From SIG440 sp045587485 (GTDB lineage Bacteria > Bacillota > Clostridia > Monoglobales > Monoglobaceae), in NCBI GenBank assembly GCA_045587485.1, contig JAZNCI010000037.1, forward strand, positions 1 to 10,578: DNA of 10,578 nt. Direction: 5' to 3'. The notes under the pieces are model-generated. The model was not told the origin of the DNA. It was given only the letters and a program-made list of their open reading frames with translations, and ran no database searches. The position numbers were made by a program, and so were the translations under genes. Shown here piece after piece: positions 5,021 to 10,578 of this stretch; positions within the stretch are counted from its first letter, which is position 1, and each line of letters begins with the position of its first letter.

Positions 5021-5659
5021 CTACATTTTATCTACCCAATAATCTTGTGCGCCCTGTTCCCAAATGACGAAGTCCGCACCTCCCTCGCCAAGTTCCGGCA
5101 TTTCGTAGCGAGTAGTAACAAATGCCTTATAGCCCTCGACCCTGATTTTTATCTCACTGTCGTACCTAATCTTTTGTGCCATTTTACCATCAGGCAAACC
5201 GCCTTTTTCGTGGCTGACAAACACAAATAATTTTTCGGGGAACTCGTCTTTAAGATTGGTAAAATCACTCCACTTAAAGCCGTGCCAATACTGAATACTG
5301 TCTATTACCACCACATCAGGACTTTGCTTTTTCTGCAAACGGATACGCAAGTCTTTCAGGCTCTCTTTATTCAGTAGAATAATCCTATTGCCGACCTCCT
5401 GCATATTGACGCGTTCCCAAGTCTTTTGCAAAGACAGCGACAAACCTTGTTCAAGGCTGTTATAAGCGACGCGACGGAAGCGGGTAAGGTATTTGCACAC
5501 CTGCATCACGAAAGTTGTTTTACCGCAGCCACTGCCGCCGTATATCAACCACGCACCGCGCAGTTCAGGTTTGCCGAAGCTGGCGAGAAATTCCCCGTCA
5601 AACTCGGCAACCTCAAACTTTGCGGTTAGTACATTCTTATTGCTTATCGCGCGTGCCAT
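5021..5659 (-). CDS. P-loop (RecA/AAA-like) phage ATPase
   Basis: This 212-aa protein is a compact ATP-binding protein. The Walker A motif GGSGCGKT is at 41-48, after a strand (AWLIYG). A Walker B-like strand DVVVIDS is at 115-121, and a later strand ends in LFVFVSHEK (about 144-152), where a sensor residue is expected. This order and size fit the RecA-like AAA ATPases that occur in phage replication/recombination modules. ATG at 5659 is used because the in-frame upstream ATG at 5689 falls inside the preceding gene; the gap is 5 nt. It follows the MuB-like gene with one unknown between, so it is a second ATPase in the transposition operon, which Mu itself lacks. A role as DNA-binding motor or recombination helper is inference. 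Confidence 0.75.
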   Translation of the reverse strand: MARAISNKNVLTAKFEVAEFDGEFLASFGKPELRGAWLIYGGSGCGKTTFVMQVCKYLTRFRRVAYNSLEQGLSLSLQKTWERVNMQEVGNRIILLNKESLKDLRIRLQKKQSPDVVVIDSIQYWHGFKWSDFTNLKDEFPEKLFVFVSHEKGGLPDGKMAQKIRYDSEIKIRVEGYKAFVTTRYEMPELGEGGADFVIWEQGAQDYWVDKM

Positions 5660-5664
5660 AAAAA

Positions 5665-6183
5665 CTACTCTCTTACTTCCACTTGCCAACCATTTGAAAA
5701 TCTTGCTTTCACGATGGCTTTTGCTTTGCTTATTGCTGAACTCCTTGTATCAAATGCGGGGGTTTTATCACCCACCTCATAACCCTCCCAACGATGCGGG
5801 TCCTTTTGAATATCGCTTGTGGTCACCCTCCTGCAGACGTCTATTATATATTTTGAGGAATACAAGTCACGAATATGCGATGGCAGTTTCTTAAATTCCT
5901 CCCCGAGATAACCACTAACCGTCCAAGTTTTTATACCTGATTCCGTTTGCTTATCATAGCAAATGCTTATACCGTCTGCCTCTATGGTTGCATAATAATG
6001 GCGAGCACCACCGCAAATCCCAATAAAACTACTCACCCTAATTACAACCCTACGAGGATTATTAACCTTTGGATAGTATTCAGGGTTGGATTTTAGCTTA
6101 AAATCCAAGCCAACCTGTGTACTAAAAAACACAGGGTACCGTCCATTATCCATAGAATAATCTTTTGCTTCGTTTAAGTTCAT
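5665..6183 (-). CDS. Hypothetical early protein (172 aa)
   Basis: The protein begins MNLNEAKDYSMDNGRYPVFF and has a strand-rich middle (RRVVIRVSSFIGI, RHYYATIEADGISICYD) and a helical, basic C-terminus (AISKAKAIVKARFSNG). I recognise no family. ATG at 6183 is chosen because an ideal AAAGGAGG Shine-Dalgarno lies 7 nt upstream, and because the ATG overlaps the MuB-like stop in an ATGA. A longer in-frame version from 6240 would have its first 19 codons inside the MuB-like gene. It lies between two ATPase genes and is co-transcribed, so a helper role in transposition or replication is plausible but unproven. Confidence 0.65.
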   Translation of the reverse strand: MNLNEAKDYSMDNGRYPVFFSTQVGLDFKLKSNPEYYPKVNNPRRVVIRVSSFIGICGGARHYYATIEADGISICYDKQTESGIKTWTVSGYLGEEFKKLPSHIRDLYSSKYIIDVCRRVTTSDIQKDPHRWEGYEVGDKTPAFDTRSSAISKAKAIVKARFSNGWQVEVRE

Positions 6184-7031
6184 TGTTTGCCTCCTTTCTG
6201 CATTGCCCACACTGCACGCTTTACGCGTCGCAAGTCGCAATCTGAATCGTCAATAATTCGGTTAATATCCTTAGCGTCTGTTACGCCATTGGCCACACAC
6301 ACCGCAGCCACATCCTCGCTGTTGATGACCTGCAACTCCACGAACTTGCGCCCCATACGGCTGTATATTTCCTCATAGCCCTTGCGTTTGGTACGCAAGC
6401 CCTTTTTGATACGCTTTTCAAGGTAGTTGGTAGCACAAAGGATAATGCCGCAATGGTCCTCTAACTGGTTGTAAAGACTGATAAAGAAATAGAATACCTG
6501 GTCTGTCAATTTATCGGCTTCGTCAAGCACGATAAGAGGTCTTTCCTTGCGTTTAAGGTTGTCGATAATATCGTCCATCATATCGCTTACGGTTGAGCCG
6601 GTATAATCCACGCCCATACACTGCAAGAGCTTGCCCATAAATGTACGCCTGTTCCAATACTCGGAACAGCACAAGTGATAAACATTCTTGTTGGCTGCTG
6701 TGTAGTTCTTGATGGCTTCTGTCTTGCCACAACCGGCATCACCTGTTACCGCCATCACAAGGCTGTCAGTCTTTGCGTTGTTCAGCAGGAACGCCATACG
6801 CTTGTAAGCTCGTGTTTCTGCTATCTGCCAGCCTCTTGTTTCGTGTCCTATCTGCGAGGCTATTGTACGCCACATCTCGTCGCTAATGGTGTCCCAATCA
6901 CCCGCTAATACTTTGCTCACTGTGGCAGAGCTCACGCCATTCAAACTGTTGGCTGCCTTATTCTGGCTGCCCTTTTGCACGCAATAGTCTTTCAAGCGTG
7001 CTGCAATCTGTGTTCTTTCGTCCTTTTGCAT
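6180..7031 (-). CDS. MuB-like AAA+ transposition ATPase
   Basis: This 283-aa protein is the partner ATPase of the transposase. It binds target DNA in an ATP-dependent way, stimulates transposase A, and steers insertion away from the phage's own DNA. Residues 1-60 form a small HTH domain (NKAANSLNGVSSATVSKVLAGD at about 24-45), as in MuB. The AAA+ core has Walker A GDAGCGKT at 97-104, Walker B LIVLDEAD at 166-173, a sensor-1-like LCATN at 198-202 and an Arg-rich SRMGRKF region near 224-230. Length is near the 312 aa of Mu B. It starts 12 nt after the transposase stop and overlaps the next start, all consistent with one operon. No strong Shine-Dalgarno is seen at its ATG. Confidence 0.9.
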   Translation of the reverse strand: MQKDERTQIAARLKDYCVQKGSQNKAANSLNGVSSATVSKVLAGDWDTISDEMWRTIASQIGHETRGWQIAETRAYKRMAFLLNNAKTDSLVMAVTGDAGCGKTEAIKNYTAANKNVYHLCCSEYWNRRTFMGKLLQCMGVDYTGSTVSDMMDDIIDNLKRKERPLIVLDEADKLTDQVFYFFISLYNQLEDHCGIILCATNYLEKRIKKGLRTKRKGYEEIYSRMGRKFVELQVINSEDVAAVCVANGVTDAKDINRIIDDSDCDLRRVKRAVWAMQKGGKQ

Positions 7032-7043
7032 CGTTGTATCTTT

Positions 7044-9056
7044 TTAGAAAATTGAATAATCGTCTATATCTGTTGCTGCTGCTCCCTGCGGTATTACAGG
7101 AACTTCCACCGTCTTAACCTCTATGGCTTCAACCTCTGCCGCTTTAAGTCGTCTCTGGGCCTTTGGCAACTTATGCTGTCCGTCGCTGTCGCAGAGTAGT
7201 AAGCGGTGCAATGTATCTGCCTGCGGTAGTTCTCTGATTGCTTCGGCTCCTGCGGCATATTTGAGTGCAAGCTGGGTAGTAACGTGTCCCTCTAATTGTC
7301 GGTTAAACTCCTGCACTCGTTGCAACTGCTCTACATCACCATCTTTACGGTCAGCCAAAGCCATAGGCTGCACATACTTTTCACTCAGCATAAAGCGAAG
7401 ACTGCCGTCCTCATTCACTGCAAGCACCTCGCTAAGGTTGTCCGGATCATACTTGACTGTCCAGCGTGTACCTGCGTGCTCTCTGAAACGAATGTCAAAG
7501 CAATCATAATCACGCTTAACGCCCAACAATGTAGGTCTCAAACCGCAGCCCTCAATGGCGTTCTTAAAGCCTGTTTCGGCACCGAAGTTCAGCAGGAACT
7601 GTTCTCGGCTCAATGGCAAACGGCGTTCTGCCGGCAAGAACTCCATCATCGCACGGAACTGCTCAACCTTACTGCTGCGTTCCATTTGCATAATGCGTGT
7701 TATCTGCTCACGCACGCCTGCCTCGTCCGGGAATGTATGACGCAACTTGTTAAGAGCCTCAGAATTTGGCTGACGTTTCGGATCTGTCGTTACTCCATAA
7801 CCCGACCAATTATTGAACAGCTTGCAATAGGTCTTATTTAGGTGTGCGAAATAAGGCTCTACAACCTTTGCCTTTGCGTTCTTTACTCGTGCAGGTGTCA
7901 GTTTATCACCCATCACATTGTAAAGCGGTGTCATTGCCTTAATGGCATAATGGTCGCATTGTATTTGGTTGGCACGAAGCATAACACCGAACAGTTCCTC
8001 GCTGTGCTTTGCAGCATCACGCAGGGCTGCTGTTATCAATTCGGGAGTCTCGTGTGTTCCTATGGCAAAGCCTATCGGGTAATTGATACAAGGGTCAAGC
8101 ACAACAACCACCGTCAAACGGTTATGGTAGGTTGTGACGCTGTGTCCTCTGCTGTCTGTCTTCGTGTCCTGATACAAGAGTTCCACATCCCAACCGTCAA
8201 GCGTCCACATTAAGAATGGAGCTGTCGGGCGACTGCGTTTCACCTGCATACTCTTGTGGTTTCTGAAATTCGACACGCCAAGTCTGCCGGCTGCCGTTAT
8301 AAGGTCGGTCTTCTCACGCCATACACCAACAGCCGATGCAGTTATCGGCTCCCAACCTTTTGCTTCCGCAACGGCATTGTAAGCCTTTGCTATAAAAGCA
8401 TTGTCAAGGTTATTGTGGTGGGCCATAAGTCCGGCAAGCAAACCCTCTTTTTCGTCGCTATCCACCTTTGCGCTGTTCTTATTAAGGAACTTCTTACTGA
8501 TAAAGCACTCATAACCCACGTGCAGGTACTCATTAAACTTGCGTTGTAGGCGTCTTTCGCTTTCGGGTAAGGAGTGAGGGAAACGGTCAGCAAGACGCGG
8601 AAGAGCTGCTGCTGCCTTTTTCCAAAATTCACTCTTGTTAAGCTTCGGTTTCGACTGACGCAAGCGATGACTGTTGGCAGTCTCTATCACACGGCGAAAG
8701 GCATTCATTATAGCACAGTTATTGGCATACATTGCTTGCACTTCCGGTTTCAAGTTCCTGCCATCGGCAAGTTTGTAAGTCTCGTAAAACTGTATTGCCT
8801 CGCCATCGGGTATAATCGTATCCATAAATGGCTTGCTTTCGGCTTGTTCTTTAAGGTCTGGGTAACGGCGATAAACCTCTGTGCGGTATTTCAAGGGCAG
8901 ACTATCAACAGCAAACAACGCAGGAGTGTCATAGCAACCACGACGCACCTGTCGAAGTTGGTCACGGCGGCGCAAGTTCTTGATGGTTGCAGCCGTCATA
9001 ATACCGCCGACAAGCTCGTTATGGCTTATGCACAATGTGTTTGCGTAATATTCCAT
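7044..9056 (-). CDS. Mu-type DDE transposase A
   Basis: This 670-aa protein is the integrase/transposase that cuts and joins the phage ends during integration and replicative transposition. Mu A is 663 aa. Residues 1-60 form a MuA-like N-terminal DNA-binding/HTH region (SHNELVGGIM...YDTPALFAVDSLPLKYR). A mid region (about 100-270) corresponds to the end-binding domain. The catalytic core has MWTLDGWD with Asp287, IQCDHYA with Asp368, and KVVEPYF with Glu400, giving a DDE triad with 31 residues between the last two acids. The C-terminal part (about 505-570) resembles the Mu transposase C-terminal barrel. ATG at 9056 is preceded by a strong AAGGAGGGAG Shine-Dalgarno and lies 10 nt after the upstream stop. 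All three catalytic acids are present, so it looks active. Confidence 0.93.
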   Translation of the reverse strand: MEYYANTLCISHNELVGGIMTAATIKNLRRRDQLRQVRRGCYDTPALFAVDSLPLKYRTEVYRRYPDLKEQAESKPFMDTIIPDGEAIQFYETYKLADGRNLKPEVQAMYANNCAIMNAFRRVIETANSHRLRQSKPKLNKSEFWKKAAAALPRLADRFPHSLPESERRLQRKFNEYLHVGYECFISKKFLNKNSAKVDSDEKEGLLAGLMAHHNNLDNAFIAKAYNAVAEAKGWEPITASAVGVWREKTDLITAAGRLGVSNFRNHKSMQVKRSRPTAPFLMWTLDGWDVELLYQDTKTDSRGHSVTTYHNRLTVVVVLDPCINYPIGFAIGTHETPELITAALRDAAKHSEELFGVMLRANQIQCDHYAIKAMTPLYNVMGDKLTPARVKNAKAKVVEPYFAHLNKTYCKLFNNWSGYGVTTDPKRQPNSEALNKLRHTFPDEAGVREQITRIMQMERSSKVEQFRAMMEFLPAERRLPLSREQFLLNFGAETGFKNAIEGCGLRPTLLGVKRDYDCFDIRFREHAGTRWTVKYDPDNLSEVLAVNEDGSLRFMLSEKYVQPMALADRKDGDVEQLQRVQEFNRQLEGHVTTQLALKYAAGAEAIRELPQADTLHRLLLCDSDGQHKLPKAQRRLKAAEVEAIEVKTVEVPVIPQGAAATDIDDYSIF

Positions 9057-9066
9057 ATCTCCCTCC

Positions 9067-9429
9067 TTATCTCAAAGACAACCCGTAGGCTTGAACATCT
9101 TTAATATCCGACCACAGTAGATTTTCATAATGGCGCACACATCTGCCCTTGTGATATACATCACCGCTGCCATCGTTCTTGTCGAACTCCAACAGCACGC
9201 CATTAGGTAGGTACTGACGCATAACATTGTCGTGGTCGTGGAAAGTCTCCATCCACTCACCCAGACACATCAGGATGCCGCCTTTTTCGTAGGCGAGCTT
9301 ACGCACACGCTTTGCAAGGTCATTATCCTTGACAAAGTTCAGGGCGTTATAAACTGTGCGAGGCTCAATGTCAAATGCCTTGCTTAAAAACTCGCGTGTT
9401 TCTTTTGTTACGTGAATGTACTGTCTCAT
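9067..9429 (-). CDS. Early HTH-like protein (120 aa), possible Ner counterpart
   Basis: This 120-aa protein sits directly upstream of the transposase gene. Its N-terminal 48 residues (TKETREFLSKAFDIEPRTVYNALNF and the following basic DLAKRVRKLAYEKGG) look like a helix-turn-helix with a basic wing. The rest (about 50-120) is mixed and acidic, with a HDHDN stretch and a YENLLWSDIK segment. In Mu the gene at this place is Ner, a small DNA-binding protein that turns down early transcription. The position and HTH-like start suggest an analogous role, but the match is not a recognised family. Spacing to neighbours is 11 nt upstream and 10 nt downstream, and an AAAGGAT ribosome site lies next to its ATG. 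Confidence 0.68.
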   Translation of the reverse strand: MRQYIHVTKETREFLSKAFDIEPRTVYNALNFVKDNDLAKRVRKLAYEKGGILMCLGEWMETFHDHDNVMRQYLPNGVLLEFDKNDGSGDVYHKGRCVRHYENLLWSDIKDVQAYGLSLR

Positions 9430-9440
9430 ATCCTTTTACA

Positions 9441-9617
9441 TTAAATTATTTCAAATTTAACCCTTGCCAGACGCGGGTCATCTTCGCCCATAACTGTCAT
9501 AAACAAATCCCCTGCTGTGAACTCTATTGAAAAGCCATCAAATTGAAAAGGCTTTTTCATTGCAACGAGGTACGCCGATAGGCGACCCAAGCACTCATTT
9601 GTTTTGTACGTCTTCAT
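9441..9617 (-). CDS. First early gene, hypothetical (58 aa)
   Basis: This is the promoter-proximal gene of the leftward early operon. It encodes a 58-aa protein beginning MKTYKTNECLGRLSAYLVAMK and ending ...VMGEDDPRLARVKFEII. ATG at 9617 is chosen over longer in-frame starts because AAAAGGACA immediately precedes it as a ribosome site, and because the extra upstream residues run into the promoter. The sequence is mixed strand/helix with no family I recognise. As the first early gene next to the repressor, a regulatory or anti-repressor role is possible, but nothing in the sequence shows it. Confidence 0.6.
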   Translation of the reverse strand: MKTYKTNECLGRLSAYLVAMKKPFQFDGFSIEFTAGDLFMTVMGEDDPRLARVKFEII

Positions 9618-9670
9618 TGTCCTTTTACGTTTTAGTTTGTTCAACATTCGTTTTTCTCGGCTATTTTTAG

Positions 9671-9678
9671 TAATTTTG
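9671..9678 (+). promoter_or_regulatory. Repressor promoter (-7 box)
   Basis: TAATTTTG at 9671-9678 is a perfect TAnnTTTG box. An upstream TTCG at 9647-9650, 20 bp away, is a one-mismatch -33 element. Transcription would start near 9685 and give a leader of about 45 nt before the repressor ATG. Confidence 0.5.
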
Positions 9679-9704
9679 GCAGCCGTTCTTATTGGAATAC
9701 GGTG

Positions 9705-9739
9705 CAAAGTTACAGAATTTTCTGAAATATGAAAACAAA
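9705..9739 (-). promoter_or_regulatory. Leftward early promoter
   Basis: The complement of 9705-9712 is TAACTTTG, a perfect TAnnTTTG box, here with the extended TAACTTTGCAC context. A TTTG (complement of 9736-9739) lies 23 bp upstream, a bit far from the usual 19-20, so the -33 match is weaker. Its start point, near 9698, crosses the start of the repressor promoter, so the two divergent transcripts should overlap by about 15 nt. A repressor-site dyad abuts the -7 box. Confidence 0.55.
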
Positions 9740-9924
9740 TCAAGAAAAAATTGCAGAAATTTCTGCAAGAATTGAGGCGATTATTGAATGCTGCGCAACA
9801 ACGGCCAATAATTTTGCTAAAATATTAGGGTACAATAGGGCACAAACTATTTATGATATTATAAATAAGAAATGTGCTCCAAGTTATGATTTTTTCAATA
9901 GGTTTGCAGATACAGAATATTCTG
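9713..9924. promoter_or_regulatory. Three related dyad operators for the repressor
   Basis: Three copies of CAGAAnnTTCTG occur. Site 1 is CAGAATTTTCTG (9713-9724), against the early -7 box. Site 2 is TTGCAGAAATTTCTGCAA (9751-9768), a perfect 18-bp palindrome inside the repressor gene. Site 3 is CAGAATATTCTG (9913-9924), also intragenic. Sites 1 and 2 have centres 41 bp apart, close to four helical turns, which favours cooperative binding on one face. The dyads are seen; repressor binding is inferred. Confidence 0.6.
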
Positions 9925-10337
9925 CAATAATCAATTTGCGCTGGCTTCTTAATGGGGAAGGGGAGATGTGGACTGATTTTTTCAGAAGATTAGAGCACGA
10001 TATTCAGGTTGAAGTTGTAAGCGACGTAAATAATGGTATTTCTATTTCTCACTATCAAATGTTTAATAACGCAGAGAATGCGCTAATGGAGTTTGCTTTA
10101 AGCGAAAAAGCTACCTCGCAACAGGAATTTAATAGCCAAACAAGCAAACTACTCAGATTAACAGAAGAAAATGCCCAACTTAAAGAACGCATCACACATA
10201 GCGAAAAATATTACGACACAATGATGCAGCAGGCAGAAGAAATTGGCAGACTAAAAGAACGGATCGCACAACTTGAACGAGAAAAGGGGAAAGATGTCTC
10301 GGATGCCCGGACTTCTGGCGTTGCAAATGCAGGATAA
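9729..10337 (+). CDS. Phage repressor candidate: HTH domain plus coiled coil
   Basis: This 202-aa protein is divergent from the early operon and is the best lysogeny-repressor candidate. Residues 8-80 form an XRE-like HTH (TTANNFAKILGYNRAQTIYDIINKKCAPSY), followed by the RWLLNGEGEMW ending typical of Bacteroidetes phage regulators. Residues about 132-188 are a heptad-like coiled coil (TEENAQLKERITHSEK, EIGRLKERIAQLEREKGK), which should dimerise or tetramerise the protein. No S24/LexA-type peptidase domain is present, so RecA-driven self-cleavage is unlikely. The coding sequence is visibly more AT-rich than its neighbours and contains two of the three dyads. ATG at 9729 has no clear Shine-Dalgarno, as is common in this group. 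A host XRE regulator at the phage edge is a less likely alternative. Confidence 0.78.
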   Translation: MKTNQEKIAEISARIEAIIECCATTANNFAKILGYNRAQTIYDIINKKCAPSYDFFNRFADTEYSAIINLRWLLNGEGEMWTDFFRRLEHDIQVEVVSDVNNGISISHYQMFNNAENALMEFALSEKATSQQEFNSQTSKLLRLTEENAQLKERITHSEKYYDTMMQQAEEIGRLKERIAQLEREKGKDVSDARTSGVANAG

Positions 10338-10358
10338 ATGTGTTCAGGCTCTCGTTCT

Positions 10359-10388
10359 CCCATAAACTCCCTTAAACAGCCCTTAAAT
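10359..10388. repeat. Three phased CCC(A/T)TAAA(C/T) repeats
   Basis: CCCATAAAC, CCCTTAAAC and CCCTTAAAT start at 10359, 10369 and 10380, so the spacing is 10 and 11 bp. That puts the copies on the same face of the helix. They lie downstream of the repressor toward the phage end and overlap the terminator stem. Confidence 0.4.
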
Positions 10389-10408
10389 GGGGCTGATATG
10401 CTGTTTTT
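10377..10408 (+). terminator. Terminator after the repressor gene
   Basis: CAGCCC (10377-10382) and GGGCTG (10390-10395) form a 6-bp stem with a 7-nt loop. A TTTTT run follows at 10404-10408. A nested longer stem, AAACAGC with GCTGTTT, ends exactly on that T-run and may be the better terminator. It lies 40-70 nt after the repressor stop. Confidence 0.5.
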
Positions 10409-10578
10409 CCTTATTTTTTATCACAAAAACACACATAAACACTCATTATCAACAACTTAAACGATTTTTAAGGCATATTTTTCCTATATCTATTCAGACA
10501 TTAAAGGGGGAGATTTTCACGAAAAACGCCACTTTCACACTCTTATTTTTCTGCTATGGGGTAATATTCACCCACCCA
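10409..10578. other. Non-coding phage-end region, probable transposase-binding terminus
   Basis: No credible ORF lies in the last 170 bases. The stretch is AT-rich and contains TTCAC three times in the same orientation (TTTCAC at 10515-10520 and 10533-10538; ATTCAC at 10566-10571), plus an ATGGGG(C)TGATAT/ATGGGGTAATAT echo at 10387 and 10555. The window ends ...CCCACCCA, so the other strand begins TGGGTGGG. Ends of Mu-type elements begin 5'-TG, so base 10578 could be the exact phage terminus. Transposase sites here are an inference. Confidence 0.4.

Noticed and set aside
7123..9104. Several + strand ORFs of 60-181 codons across the transposase gene
   Set aside because: The transposase has intact catalytic residues and a full domain order on the - strand, so these are by-products of its codon use.
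1..10578. tRNA genes, CRISPR arrays or insertion sequences
   Set aside because: No cloverleaf with a T-loop signature, no regularly spaced repeats and no second transposase were seen.

Overview
The window is one end of a Mu-like transposable temperate phage or prophage. The host is probably a member of the Bacteroidales. The phage assignment rests on a DDE transposase of the MuA type, an adjacent MuB-type AAA+ ATPase, and Gam-like, GemA/gp16-like, MuF-like and gpG-like proteins. The host assignment rests on promoter boxes of the Bacteroidetes form TAnnTTTG and on regulator and structural sequences that look like those of Bacteroides transposable phages. That last point is recollection, not a search.

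Layout, left to right. Positions 1-2830 (+ strand) hold the distal end of a structural operon: the tail of an upstream gene, a MuF-like head protein fused to a papain-fold toxin-like domain, a gpG-like morphogenesis protein and a probable tail-completion protein. A small gene on the opposite strand (1572-1823) overlaps the end of the toxin-like domain. It has its own promoter-like box and is the best immunity-protein candidate. Positions 2847-9617 (- strand) form one compact early operon, transcribed right to left and converging on the structural genes. Its order is: 58-aa protein, 120-aa HTH-like protein, transposase A, transposition ATPase B, a 172-aa unknown, a second P-loop ATPase, a GemA/gp16-like protein, three very small genes, Gam-like protein, a zinc-ribbon protein and an 85-aa unknown. 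The two convergent operons meet at a shared hairpin near 2838-2863. Positions 9729-10337 (+ strand) carry an HTH/coiled-coil repressor candidate that diverges from the early operon. Positions 10338-10578 are non-coding and look like the phage terminus.

How it may work together: the repressor would bind three related dyads (9713-9724, 9751-9768, 9913-9924) that sit on the early promoter and inside its own 5' coding region. This would keep the A/B transposition genes silent in the lysogen. When repression fails, the leftward promoter expresses the whole early operon, and the structural genes are read from the left by a promoter outside the window.

The three most interesting points are the MuF-toxin fusion with a counter-oriented immunity candidate, the overlapping divergent promoters with intragenic dyads, and a short intergenic + strand transcription unit (3097-3201). 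That unit has a promoter-like box, no ORF and an intrinsic terminator, which suggests a small RNA antisense to the leader of the last early gene.
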